In this document: one piece after another, positions 6,659 through 12,405 of the stretch
Position numbering within the stretch: position 1 is the first letter of the stretch
How the letters are laid out: every line of letters begins with the position of its first letter
DNA from: Rhodothermaceae bacterium
GTDB lineage: Bacteria > Bacteroidota > Rhodothermia > Rhodothermales > JAHEMB01
Length of the DNA stretch: 12,405 nucleotides
Assembly: GCA_024643915.1 (NCBI GenBank)
Contig: JAHEMB010000041.1
Coordinates: 1-12,405 of the forward strand
Direction: 5' to 3'
The notes under the pieces: generated by a model
The model's input: only the letters and a program-made list of their open reading frames with translations
Database searches by the model: none
Told to the model about the DNA's origin: nothing
Position numbers and translations under genes: made by a program

Positions 6659-7672
6659 TCAGTCGCCCTCCTCGGCGAAAGCGGCGTCGAAGGCGCGGGT
6701 GGAGGCGGGGAAGTCGATGGCGCGGACGAAGGCGCAGGCCTCCTCGGCGCCGTGCTCGCGGTCCATGCCGCTGTCCTCCCACTCGATGGAGAGCGGCCCC
6801 TCGTAGCCGGTGCGGTTGAGGGCGCGGACGATCTCCTCGAAGTCGATGCTGCCCCGGCCGAGGGAGCGGAAATCCCACGCGCGGTCGGGGTGGCCGAAGT
6901 CGAGGTGGCCGCCGAAGACGCCGGAGCGGCGGGGCGTCTCGGCCCACCACACGTCTTTCATGTGGACGTGGTAGATGCGCTCGGCGAAGCGCGCGATGAA
7001 GCCGACGTAATCGACGCCCTGGTAGCCGAGGTGGCTCGGGTCGTAGTTGAACCCGAAGGCCTCACGCCCGCCGAGGGCTTCCACGGCCCGCTCTGCGGTG
7101 GAGATGTCGAAGGCGATCTCGGTGGGGTGCACCTCCAGCCCGAAGCGCACGCCCACCTCATCGAAGACGTCGAGGATGGGGTGCCAGCGGTCGGCAAAGT
7201 CCTGGAAGCCCTGGTCGATGGCGCCGGGCTCGACGGGGGGGAACGAGTAGAGCAGGTGCCAGATGCTGCTGCCGGTGAAGCCGTTGACCACGCCCACGCC
7301 CAGGCGGGCGGCGGCGCGGGCGGTGTTCTTCATCTCCTGGGCGGCGCGCTGCCGGACGCCCTCGGCCCGCCCCTCGCCGTTCCCCCATACCCGTTCCGGC
7401 AGGATGGCGCGGTGCCGCTGGTCGACGCGGTCGCACACGGCCTGGCCGACGAGGTGGTTGGAGATGGCCCACACCTTCAGGCCGTGACGCGCCAGGAGGT
7501 CGTGGCGGCCCTGGCAGTAGTCATCCTCTTCGAGGGCGCGCTGCACGTCGAAATGGTCGCCCCAGCAGGCCAGTTCCAGCCCGTCGTAGCCCCAGGCGGC
7601 GGCTTTCTCAGCGAGCGTTTCGAGTGGCAGGTCGGCCCACTGGCCGGTGAAAAGCGTAACAGGTCGTGGCAT
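6659..7672 (-). CDS. Sugar phosphate isomerase/epimerase family TIM-barrel protein
   Basis: This is a 337-residue member of the xylose-isomerase-like (AP endonuclease 2 / IolE-type) TIM-barrel family, which interconverts sugars, inososes or related hydroxyketones at a divalent metal. Candidate metal ligands sit in family positions: Glu180 (GLEVHPTE), Asp211 and His214 (NYDPSHLGYQGVD), His237 (IYHVHMKD) and Glu297 (SIEWED). There is no signal peptide, so it is cytoplasmic. ATG 7672 is chosen because the family N-terminus MPRPVTLFTGQWADL begins there; an open frame extends further upstream but is antisense-like over the neighbouring gene. It lies 40 bases after the Tat-exported paralogue and is probably co-transcribed. 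The exact substrate cannot be stated. Inosose or 3-keto-sugar metabolism are possibilities by family only. Confidence 0.85.
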   Translation of the reverse strand: MPRPVTLFTGQWADLPLETLAEKAAAWGYDGLELACWGDHFDVQRALEEDDYCQGRHDLLARHGLKVWAISNHLVGQAVCDRVDQRHRAILPERVWGNGEGRAEGVRQRAAQEMKNTARAAARLGVGVVNGFTGSSIWHLLYSFPPVEPGAIDQGFQDFADRWHPILDVFDEVGVRFGLEVHPTEIAFDISTAERAVEALGGREAFGFNYDPSHLGYQGVDYVGFIARFAERIYHVHMKDVWWAETPRRSGVFGGHLDFGHPDRAWDFRSLGRGSIDFEEIVRALNRTGYEGPLSIEWEDSGMDREHGAEEACAFVRAIDFPASTRAFDAAFAEEGD

Positions 7673-7676
7673 GCTT

Positions 7677-7703
7677 CGGTTGTCGGTTTGCCGGTTGTCG
7701 GTT
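7677..7703. repeat. Short direct repeat between the two isomerase genes
   Basis: The 12-mer CGGTTGTCGGTT occurs at 7677-7688 and again at 7692-7703, separated by TGC. Each copy itself holds two GGTT cores. It fills most of the 40-base gap between the two minus-strand isomerase genes. Its function is unknown; it may simply be a slippage-prone repeat. Confidence 0.6.
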
Positions 7704-7712
7704 GCTCGATTT

Positions 7713-8633
7713 TTAGAACGAATCGGCGGCGAGGTAGGCGTCGATGACGGCTTGCTCGCCGGGGCGACCCGGGGTGGCGTTGCCGTGCTCCATGCCGAGG
7801 ATACCGTCGAAGCCCTTCCCGTGGATAAAGGCGAAGACGTTGCGGTAGTTGATCTCGCCCGTGCCCGGCTCGTTGCGGCCGGGGTTGTCGCCGATCTGAA
7901 AATACGCAATCTCGTCCCACGAACGCTCGATATTCGGGATCAGGTTGCCCTCGGTGATCTGCTGATGGTAGATGTCGAAGAGGATCTTGCAGGCAGGACT
8001 ATCGACGGCCTTGCAGATGAGGTAGGCGTGGGGGCTACGGGCGAGAAACAGGCCGGGGTGGTCGCGCCACGGGTTGAGCGGTTCGAGCACCATCACCAGG
8101 CCGTGCGGCTCCAGGATAGCGGCGGCGCGCTTGAGCGTTTCCACGACGTTGGCTGTTTGGTACTCCATCTCCAGCCGAGGGTCGAGCGCGCCCGGCACCA
8201 CGGTCATCCAGGTTGCTCCCACCCGCTTCGCCACCTCTACCGAGGCGCGGATCTCCTCCAGGAAATGGTCCCGCGCGCCCGCCTCGCCGCGCGCCAGGTT
8301 CGGCTCGGTCCAGGCGATGGTGTGGGCCACGAAGACGCCCATCCGCATGTCCAGCCGCGCCAACTCCTCGCCTAGCGCCGTCTGCACGTCAACCGGGCGC
8401 TGCCGCATCTCGTTGTCCTCGAAGGCCCGGAAGCCTTGCGCCGCCATGAAGCGGAGTTGCTCGACCAGATCCTCGCCCGCGTGGTGCGTGAACATCCCGA
8501 AGTGGGGCGCATAATCGAGCTTGAATTTCGCTTCCCCCGCCTTCCGGTGGGTCGCGGCAAAAACGGCGGGCGAAGCGAGTGTCAGCCCGGCTCCGGCGGC
8601 CAGGCCCGTCTGGATGAAGTGCCTGCGCTGCAT
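7713..8633 (-). CDS. Tat-exported hydroxypyruvate isomerase-like TIM-barrel protein
   Basis: This 306-residue protein starts with a twin-arginine signal: RRHFIQTG at 3-10, a hydrophobic run LAAGAGLTLASPAVFA, and probable cleavage near 26-28. The mature part is a xylose-isomerase-like TIM barrel of the Hyi family. The block YFQIGDNPGRNEPGTGEINY (244-263) closely matches the Hyi signature. Glu184 (VLEPLNPW), Asp220 and His223 (LFDIYHQQ), Gln246 and Glu282 (MEHG) are the likely active-site positions. Known Hyi converts hydroxypyruvate and tartronate semialdehyde; exported relatives probably act on other keto-sugars, so the substrate is open. ATG 8633 keeps the whole signal. It leads a probable two-gene unit with the cytoplasmic epimerase-like gene downstream. 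Confidence 0.87.
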   Translation of the reverse strand: MQRRHFIQTGLAAGAGLTLASPAVFAATHRKAGEAKFKLDYAPHFGMFTHHAGEDLVEQLRFMAAQGFRAFEDNEMRQRPVDVQTALGEELARLDMRMGVFVAHTIAWTEPNLARGEAGARDHFLEEIRASVEVAKRVGATWMTVVPGALDPRLEMEYQTANVVETLKRAAAILEPHGLVMVLEPLNPWRDHPGLFLARSPHAYLICKAVDSPACKILFDIYHQQITEGNLIPNIERSWDEIAYFQIGDNPGRNEPGTGEINYRNVFAFIHGKGFDGILGMEHGNATPGRPGEQAVIDAYLAADSF

Positions 8634-8666
8634 GGCGGTAGGGAAGCGGTTGGTTGCGGGGTGGTG

Positions 8667-8697
8667 CCAGAATACGCCACAACCGGCTCCCCTTCAA
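8667..8697 (-). promoter_or_regulatory. Candidate promoter for the Hyi-like gene
   Basis: On the minus strand TTG (8697-8695), a 20-base spacer and TATTCTGG (8674-8667) follow the Bacteroidota -33/-7 layout, with two mismatches in the -7 box. The predicted start is about 25 bases before ATG 8633. It would uncouple the isomerase pair from the pterin run upstream, from which it is separated by 67 bases. Confidence 0.35.
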
Positions 8698-8700
8698 CCC

Positions 8701-9078
8701 TCAATTGCCCAGCCGCCGGCCATGTTCTTCGATGACCTCGTGGGCCAGGATGGACTCGCGCACGAGTTGAACGGCAGCGAAGGTGAGGCTCAGCACGCCC
8801 AGGGCCGTGAGAGGCAAGACGATCCACGCCGAGAGGTCGGGCGAGGCAGCGGTGAGCATCCCCAGCAGGCTTGCCAGGGAGAAAAGGCCGACGCACACGT
8901 AGAGGCTGACGAGCGCGTGGAAGAAAAACCGCGCCCGCTGCATCAGGTGCGCCCGCCCGGTCTCCGACAGGCCATCGGCCTCGTGGAGGTGGTTGTAGCG
9001 GAGGGAGGTGGACATGATGAGCAGGGCCACGCCCGGCAGCAGGATCAACGGCGTCAGCCACAGCCCCATCTCGCTCAT
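8701..9078 (-). CDS. Small three-helix membrane protein, DUF2721-like
   Basis: This 125-residue protein has three hydrophobic segments at about 5-23, 52-75 and 82-104. A polar loop between the first two contains LRYNHLHEADG and RAHLMQRARFFF, and the C-terminal tail is amphipathic and charged (ESILAHEVIEEHGRRLGN). Length, helix spacing and the basic loop resemble DUF2721 proteins, whose function is unknown; this is recognition by pattern only. It begins 27 bases after the SDR stop and is the last gene of the run that starts with the pterin synthase. ATG 9078 (MSEMGLW) is the first start in the frame; the second Met four codons on is possible. Confidence 0.65.
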   Translation of the reverse strand: MSEMGLWLTPLILLPGVALLIMSTSLRYNHLHEADGLSETGRAHLMQRARFFFHALVSLYVCVGLFSLASLLGMLTAASPDLSAWIVLPLTALGVLSLTFAAVQLVRESILAHEVIEEHGRRLGN

Positions 9079-9105
9079 AGCCCTGGTGGCAATCCCTCCT
9101 TCAGC

Positions 9106-9804
9106 CTACACGTCGCCGAGTTGGGGGCGGAGGAGGATCTCTTCAACGACGGTGCGGTCGCTGAGGTGGTAGATGTCGAGGGCAGCGCGGGCGATGTCTT
9201 CGGCGGGCATGAAGCGCTCCTCGGGCAGATCGACGCCCTCCCAGCTCGGCGTAAAGGTAGCGCCGGGCAAGAGGGCCGTCACGCGCAGGCCCTTGTCTCT
9301 TGTCTCCTCTCGGACGACGCGCGCCAGCCCCAGCAGGCCGTGCTTCGCCGCGCAATACGCCACGCTGCCGGGGTAGGCATTGATCGAGGCCGTCGAGCAG
9401 AGATAGAAAAGGTGCCCGCGCCCGGCGTCCAGCATCGGTTTCAAGAATGCCTGCGTCACGACGAAGGCGCTCGTCAGGTTCACCGCGATCTGCGCACGGA
9501 ATACGGTAGGCGGGGTCTCCAGCAGCATCGTCGGCTCGAACAGGCCGGCGTTGTTGACGAGAACCGCCGGTGCGCCGCCCCAATTGTGTATGGCCCGCGC
9601 CGTCTGCTGCACGGCCTCGTCGTCCGTCACGTCGCAAACGAAAACCTCGGCGTCGGCGCCGCGTGCCCGGCACCGTTCGGCCACCTTTTGCAGCTTCGCT
9701 TCGTTGCGCGAGACGAGCGCCACCCGCGCCCCTGCCTCCCCCGCAAACGCCTCGGCGAGGGCTGCCCCGATCCCCTGGCTCGCTCCTGTTACAACGACAA
9801 GCAT
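9106..9804 (-). CDS. Short-chain dehydrogenase, probable sepiapterin reductase
   Basis: This is a 232-residue classical SDR. It has TGASQGIG (6-13) for the cofactor, SRN at 32-34 favouring NADPH, NNAG at 84-87, and the catalytic set Ser137, Tyr150 and Lys154. The C-terminus RTVVEEILLRPQLGDV nearly repeats the end of the characterised Chlorobium tepidum sepiapterin reductase as I recall it, and MPAEDIA before it also corresponds. Sepiapterin reductase makes the two NADPH-dependent side-chain reductions that turn 6-pyruvoyl-tetrahydropterin into tetrahydrobiopterin. The gene follows folE by 39 bases and the pyruvoyl-tetrahydropterin synthase before that, exactly the other two enzymes of the pathway. 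A generic SDR with another substrate remains possible. The stereochemistry of the product cannot be predicted. The protein is cytoplasmic. Confidence 0.78.
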   Translation of the reverse strand: MLVVVTGASQGIGAALAEAFAGEAGARVALVSRNEAKLQKVAERCRARGADAEVFVCDVTDDEAVQQTARAIHNWGGAPAVLVNNAGLFEPTMLLETPPTVFRAQIAVNLTSAFVVTQAFLKPMLDAGRGHLFYLCSTASINAYPGSVAYCAAKHGLLGLARVVREETRDKGLRVTALLPGATFTPSWEGVDLPEERFMPAEDIARAALDIYHLSDRTVVEEILLRPQLGDV

Positions 9805-9843
9805 AGTTTAATTGCGGCGTGCGGATTGGGTGCAGGTAGCGAA

Positions 9844-10509
9844 TCAATGCCCGTTGAGGAGGCGCATGAACTCGGCGCGGGTGTGGATGTTTTTGAGGAA
9901 CTCACCGCTCATGGCGCTGGTGGTCGTCACCGAGTGCTGCTTCTCAGCGCCGCGCATCATCATGCAGAGGTGCTGCGCCTCAATCACCACGCCCACGCCC
10001 TGCGGCTCCAGCACCTCTTCGAGGGCATCCCGAATCTGGATCGTCAGCCGCTCCTGCACCTGGAGGCGGCGGGCGAAGACGTCGACCACGCGCGGGATCT
10101 TGCTGAGCCCCACGATCTTGCCCTTGGGAATGTAGGCCACGTGCGCCTTGCCGAAGAACGGCAGCATGTGGTGCTCGCAGAGGGAGAAAATCTCGATGTC
10201 TTTCACCAGAATCATCTCCTCGTAATCCTCCTCGAAGAGGGCCGAGCGGAGGATTACGTGGGGATCGAGGCCGTAGCCATGGGTGAGGAACTGGTAGGCT
10301 TTCGCCACGCGCTCGGGCGTCTTCACCAACCCCTCGCGCGTCGGATCCTCGCCGATGAGGCGGAGGATGGCGTGGGCGTGCTCGGCCAGGTGCGCCGTCT
10401 TCTCCTGGTGGTAAATATCGCGCCGCTCGTAATGATCGGGCGCGTAGAGATCGACGGCGAGGTCGGAGGCGCCAGGGCCGTAGCCGTCGTTATTGGGTTG
10501 GTCGTTCAT
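9844..10509 (-). CDS. folE: GTP cyclohydrolase I
   Basis: FolE converts GTP to 7,8-dihydroneopterin triphosphate, the shared precursor of folate, queuosine and tetrahydrobiopterin. The 221-residue protein has a variable acidic N-terminus of about 35 residues. GEDPTREGL (53-61), TPERVAKA (64-71), LCEHHMLPFFG (110-120) and KIVGLSKIPRVVDVFARRLQ (131-150) follow, then the EAQHLCMMMRG block (177-187). The zinc ligands Cys111, His114 and Cys182 are all present, so it is an active-type, zinc-dependent FolE1. It starts 13 bases after the pyruvoyl-tetrahydropterin synthase stop and ends 39 bases before the SDR, indicating one transcript. That context points to biopterin rather than folate supply, although FolE may serve all routes. 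Confidence 0.97.
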   Translation of the reverse strand: MNDQPNNDGYGPGASDLAVDLYAPDHYERRDIYHQEKTAHLAEHAHAILRLIGEDPTREGLVKTPERVAKAYQFLTHGYGLDPHVILRSALFEEDYEEMILVKDIEIFSLCEHHMLPFFGKAHVAYIPKGKIVGLSKIPRVVDVFARRLQVQERLTIQIRDALEEVLEPQGVGVVIEAQHLCMMMRGAEKQHSVTTTSAMSGEFLKNIHTRAEFMRLLNGH

Positions 10510-10522
10510 GGGCGGGGCGGCC

Positions 10523-10936
10523 TCATTCGCCGCGATAGGTGGCGCTGTTGCGCTCGGTCTCGTAGAGGGTGATCTCGTGCAGGCGGCCCGCCGGGAGGGC
10601 GTCTTTCAACTCGTGCCAGATGGCGGTGACGAAGTTCTCGGTCGATGCCATGACGCCCTGCATGAAGTCGACGTCGAGGTTCAGGTTCATGTGATCGACG
10701 CGGTCCACGACGTTCTCGTTGACGATCCGCTTCAGTTCAGCCAGGTCAATGACGTAGCCCGTCTCGGGGTCGGGCTCCCCCGCCACGGTCACTTCGAGCG
10801 TGTAGTTGTGGCCGTGGTAGTTCGGGTTGTTGCACTTGCCGAAGACCCGCCGATTCCATTCGTCCGATTTCTCGGGGTTGTGGAGGCGATGGGCCGCGTT
10901 GAAGTGCACCTTGCGGGTGACGTAGACGGTGGGCAT
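10523..10936 (-). CDS. 6-pyruvoyl-tetrahydropterin synthase (PTPS-II type)
   Basis: This 137-residue protein of the PTPS/QueD family converts dihydroneopterin triphosphate to 6-pyruvoyl-tetrahydropterin. Zinc ligands are His16 (FNAAHRL), His41 and His43 (HGHNY). The catalytic Cys35 lies in CNNPNYHGH, and the Asp81-His82 pair in RVDHMNLN. Glu126 in YETERN should hold the pterin. Cys-x5-HGH is the spacing of true PTPS, whereas QueD has Cys-x3-HGH. The segments FGKCNNPN, STEN and YET-x-N are very close to human PTPS as I recall it. It heads the run with folE and the sepiapterin-reductase-like SDR. ATG 10936 fits the family start; an in-frame GTG at 10954 would add six residues. The alternative is a promiscuous QueD, since queG occurs in the window. 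Confidence 0.9.
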   Translation of the reverse strand: MPTVYVTRKVHFNAAHRLHNPEKSDEWNRRVFGKCNNPNYHGHNYTLEVTVAGEPDPETGYVIDLAELKRIVNENVVDRVDHMNLNLDVDFMQGVMASTENFVTAIWHELKDALPAGRLHEITLYETERNSATYRGE

Positions 10937-11233
10937 GGATCTCGAGGTGGGCACGGAAGGAGGTGAAAAATCCTACTGTGCCCGCCATTGTTTGTTGCAA
11001 CGAGCAAATGGCCGAAGCACGGCCCCCGTGCAACGATATTTAAACGTCTGTCGCCGCATGGGCCACCAGCTAAAACGGAGGGGACGGGGAGAAGGTTCGA
11101 CGGCGGCAGGCGAGGTGAGGGGGTGCTATATTGATGCGTGCGTCGATTCGCTCGTCTCACGCATCACCGTCCTGCCCTCCACCGTTGTCCCCCGAACCGG
11201 CCTTTGGCCGCGCCGGCAAGCTGCACCGCACTG
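10937..11233. promoter_or_regulatory. Divergent intergenic region with leader hairpins
   Basis: This region of about 297 bases separates the pterin run (minus) from the HIT gene (plus). No gene is visible. GCACGG (11017-11022) and CCGTGC (11026-11031) form a perfect stem with a 3-base loop. In the minus-strand transcript GTTGCA and TGCAAC could form an outer 6-bp stem around it (about 10995-11034). A weak minus-strand promoter, TTG at 11000-10998 with TAGGATTT at 10975-10968 (22-base spacer), lies before the pterin synthase. On the plus strand TATATTGA at 11127-11134 could be a -7 box for the HIT gene, but no good -33 box accompanies it. I see no preQ1, FMN or tetrahydrofolate riboswitch consensus. 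Confidence 0.35.
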
Positions 11234-11578
11234 ATGGCTCAGAAAACCCTCTTCGAAAAAATCATCGACGGCGAGATCCCGGGTGACCTCCTCTACGAGG
11301 ACGACCGCTGCGTGGCCCTGCGCGACATCAACCCGCAGGCGCCCGTTCACCTCCTGGTCATCCCCCGCAAGCCCATTCCCGGCCTCGACGACCTGACCGA
11401 AGACGACGAGGCGCTCGTCGGCCACCTCTTCCTCGTCGCCCGAAAGCTTGCCGCCGACGAGGGGCTAACGAAGGGCTACCGGACCGTCTTCAACAACGGG
11501 CCGGACGCACAGCAGTCGGTGCCGCATCTGCACCTGCATCTGCTCGGCGGGCGCAAGTTCACCTGGCCCCCAGGATGA
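11234..11578 (+). CDS. HIT-family nucleotide hydrolase (HINT type)
   Basis: This 114-residue histidine triad protein splits nucleoside phosphoramidates and related AMP conjugates in the cytoplasm. It opens with the conserved LFEKIIDGEIP (6-16), continues with YEDDRCVALRDINPQAPVH (21-39), and ends with the catalytic HLHLH (98-102) followed by LLGGR. His100 is the expected nucleophile. Length and motif order match HINT/YcfF proteins, so it is complete. ATG 11234 is chosen because the family begins with a short MxxKTLFEKI segment; the frame upstream is open but does not look coding. It stands alone, divergent from the pterin run and convergent with the TonB-dependent receptor gene. Confidence 0.93.
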   Translation: MAQKTLFEKIIDGEIPGDLLYEDDRCVALRDINPQAPVHLLVIPRKPIPGLDDLTEDDEALVGHLFLVARKLAADEGLTKGYRTVFNNGPDAQQSVPHLHLHLLGGRKFTWPPG

Positions 11579-11596
11579 CTGGATTGCGGAATGCGA

Positions 11597-11630
11597 AATG
11601 GCTTAGCCATTCCCGAAGGAATTGGGGAAT
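11597..11630. terminator. Tandem hairpins after the HIT gene
   Basis: AATGGC (11597-11602) and GCCATT (11606-11611) form a perfect 6-bp stem with a TTA loop. Immediately overlapping it, ATTCCC (11609-11614) pairs with GGGAAT (11625-11630). The two stems share ATT and are therefore alternatives. They begin 18 bases after the HIT stop. There is no T-run, so they could be a weak terminator or repeat-derived. The remaining spacer to 11783 shows no gene. Confidence 0.4.
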
Positions 11631-11783
11631 GCGGACGGGGGGCGCAGCTAGGGAGTAGCGTCGTGCCTGAGCAATCTCTCTTCTGCAAGGGACAGCAGAC
11701 CGGCGCCTCCGCCTGAACCCCTCTTTTGCCCTTCCCCACGCGCCACTCACCCTTCGCCCCTTGCCCTCCCGCTGCTCGTTCGC

Positions 11784-12405
11784 CTAAAACGCGAAGCCCA
11801 GCTTGCCGAAGTAGTAGGCGCCGGAGAAGCCCATCTGCACGGCGTCCCACAGACCGCCCGTCTCCGTCTCGGTGTCCTGCTGCGTCGGGTAGACGTTGAA
11901 AATGTTCGCCCCGCCCACCATCAGCAGGAGGCCGTCGGCCAGGCGGTAGCCCAGGCTGAAGTCGGTCGTCACGCGGGAGGCGTAGACGTCCTCGGTGTCG
12001 AGCCAGTCGATAAGCGTCACCTCGCCGAAGCGGACGAAGCGGACGGTGGAGTGGAGCCGGTCCCGGTCGAAGCCGAGCGTGACGTTGAGCTTGCTGCCGG
12101 GCGCGGAGGCCAGCAGAAAGTGCTGCTCGCGCACGCCGAAGTAGACATCCTCCTTGCCCGCCAGGGCGGGGCTCGTGTTGATACTGCCCAGCGTCATGTC
12201 GTTGAAGTTGCCCGCCGCCGAGATCTGAAAGCGGTTGGCGCCGACGAAGCCGCTGTAGGTGAGGATGACGTCGAGGCCGAGCGTTTCCGTATCGATCGCG
12301 TTGGTGAAAAACTGCGCGGCGCCCACGTTCAGGGCCTGGAGGTCCGGGCCGATGTCGGGATCGGTATCTTCGAAGGCGCCCGTCAGCACAATGCGGTCGT
12401 CGATA
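11784..12405 (-). CDS. TonB-dependent receptor, C-terminal barrel (partial)
   Basis: This frame covers about 207 residues from the window edge (reading I-D-D-R-I-V-L-T-G at about 12404-12378) to the stop codon at 11784. It shows the alternating hydrophobic/polar strands of an outer-membrane beta-barrel. Typical features are IDDRIVLTG, a DFSLGYRL strand, the near-terminal GGANIFNVYPTQQD motif, and a last strand YYFGKLGFAF ending in aromatic Phe, as needed for outer-membrane insertion. Such receptors import siderophores, cobalamin or glycans with energy from TonB. The plug domain, TonB box and signal peptide lie beyond the window, so the ligand cannot be guessed. An apparent GTG at 12389 is internal and not a start. 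Confidence 0.87.
   Translation of the reverse strand, partial: IDDRIVLTGAFEDTDPDIGPDLQALNVGAAQFFTNAIDTETLGLDVILTYSGFVGANRFQISAAGNFNDMTLGSINTSPALAGKEDVYFGVREQHFLLASAPGSKLNVTLGFDRDRLHSTVRFVRFGEVTLIDWLDTEDVYASRVTTDFSLGYRLADGLLLMVGGANIFNVYPTQQDTETETGGLWDAVQMGFSGAYYFGKLGFAF

Noticed and set aside
7673..7909. N-terminal extension of the cytoplasmic isomerase
   Set aside because: The extra 79 residues are Ser/Thr/Arg-rich antisense-like sequence overlapping the end of the Hyi-like gene. The family N-terminus begins at ATG 7672.
8521..10572. 683-codon + strand frame opposite the pterin run
   Set aside because: It is the antisense of the membrane protein, SDR and folE genes, which carry clear catalytic motifs. 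The composition is shadow-like.
1..12405. CRISPR array, tRNA, rRNA, integrase or complete insertion sequence
   Set aside because: I looked for regularly spaced repeats, tRNA-like cloverleaf ends, and transposase or integrase motifs on both strands and saw none.

Overview
This is a GC-rich bacterial window that most likely comes from the Bacteroidota/Rhodothermota side of the FCB group. The support is a TonB-dependent receptor at the right edge, a Bacteroidota-style promoter (TTTG, 20-base spacer, TATCTTCG) ahead of the histidine kinase, weak Shine-Dalgarno signals, and a dispersed-repeat style common in that group. The assignment is an inference; there is no rRNA or other phylogenetic marker here.

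Layout. Positions 1-66 look like the end of nuoK and the first codons of nuoL on the + strand. At about 61-66 the sequence switches abruptly into the 3'-truncated end of a minus-strand ribBA gene (61-930). Both genes are cut at the same point, so this is probably an assembly or amplification chimera. A 266-base spacer with a palindromic repeat element separates ribBA from a divergent MFS exporter (1197-2495). A large soluble PAS/GAF sensor histidine kinase follows (2613-5303). A hairpin that could terminate both strands separates the kinase from convergent queG (5379-6338, minus).

From 6659 to 10936 everything is on the minus strand. There are two TIM-barrel sugar isomerase/epimerase-like genes (6659-7672 and the Tat-exported 7713-8633). 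Upstream of them lies a four-gene run: pyruvoyl-tetrahydropterin synthase (10523-10936), folE (9844-10509), a sepiapterin-reductase-like SDR (9106-9804) and a small three-helix membrane protein (8701-9078). Divergent from this run is a HIT-family hydrolase (11234-11578). The window ends inside the C-terminal barrel of a TonB-dependent receptor (11784-12405, minus).

The best biology is the pterin run. Its three enzymes match the three steps from GTP to tetrahydrobiopterin: GTP cyclohydrolase I, 6-pyruvoyl-tetrahydropterin synthase with the C-x5-HGH motif, and sepiapterin reductase. They are in pathway-compatible order with short gaps. An automatic pipeline would probably name the first gene queD and the SDR simply 'oxidoreductase', hiding a likely bacterial tetrahydrobiopterin operon. 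queG (queuosine) lies elsewhere in the window and is not part of that run.
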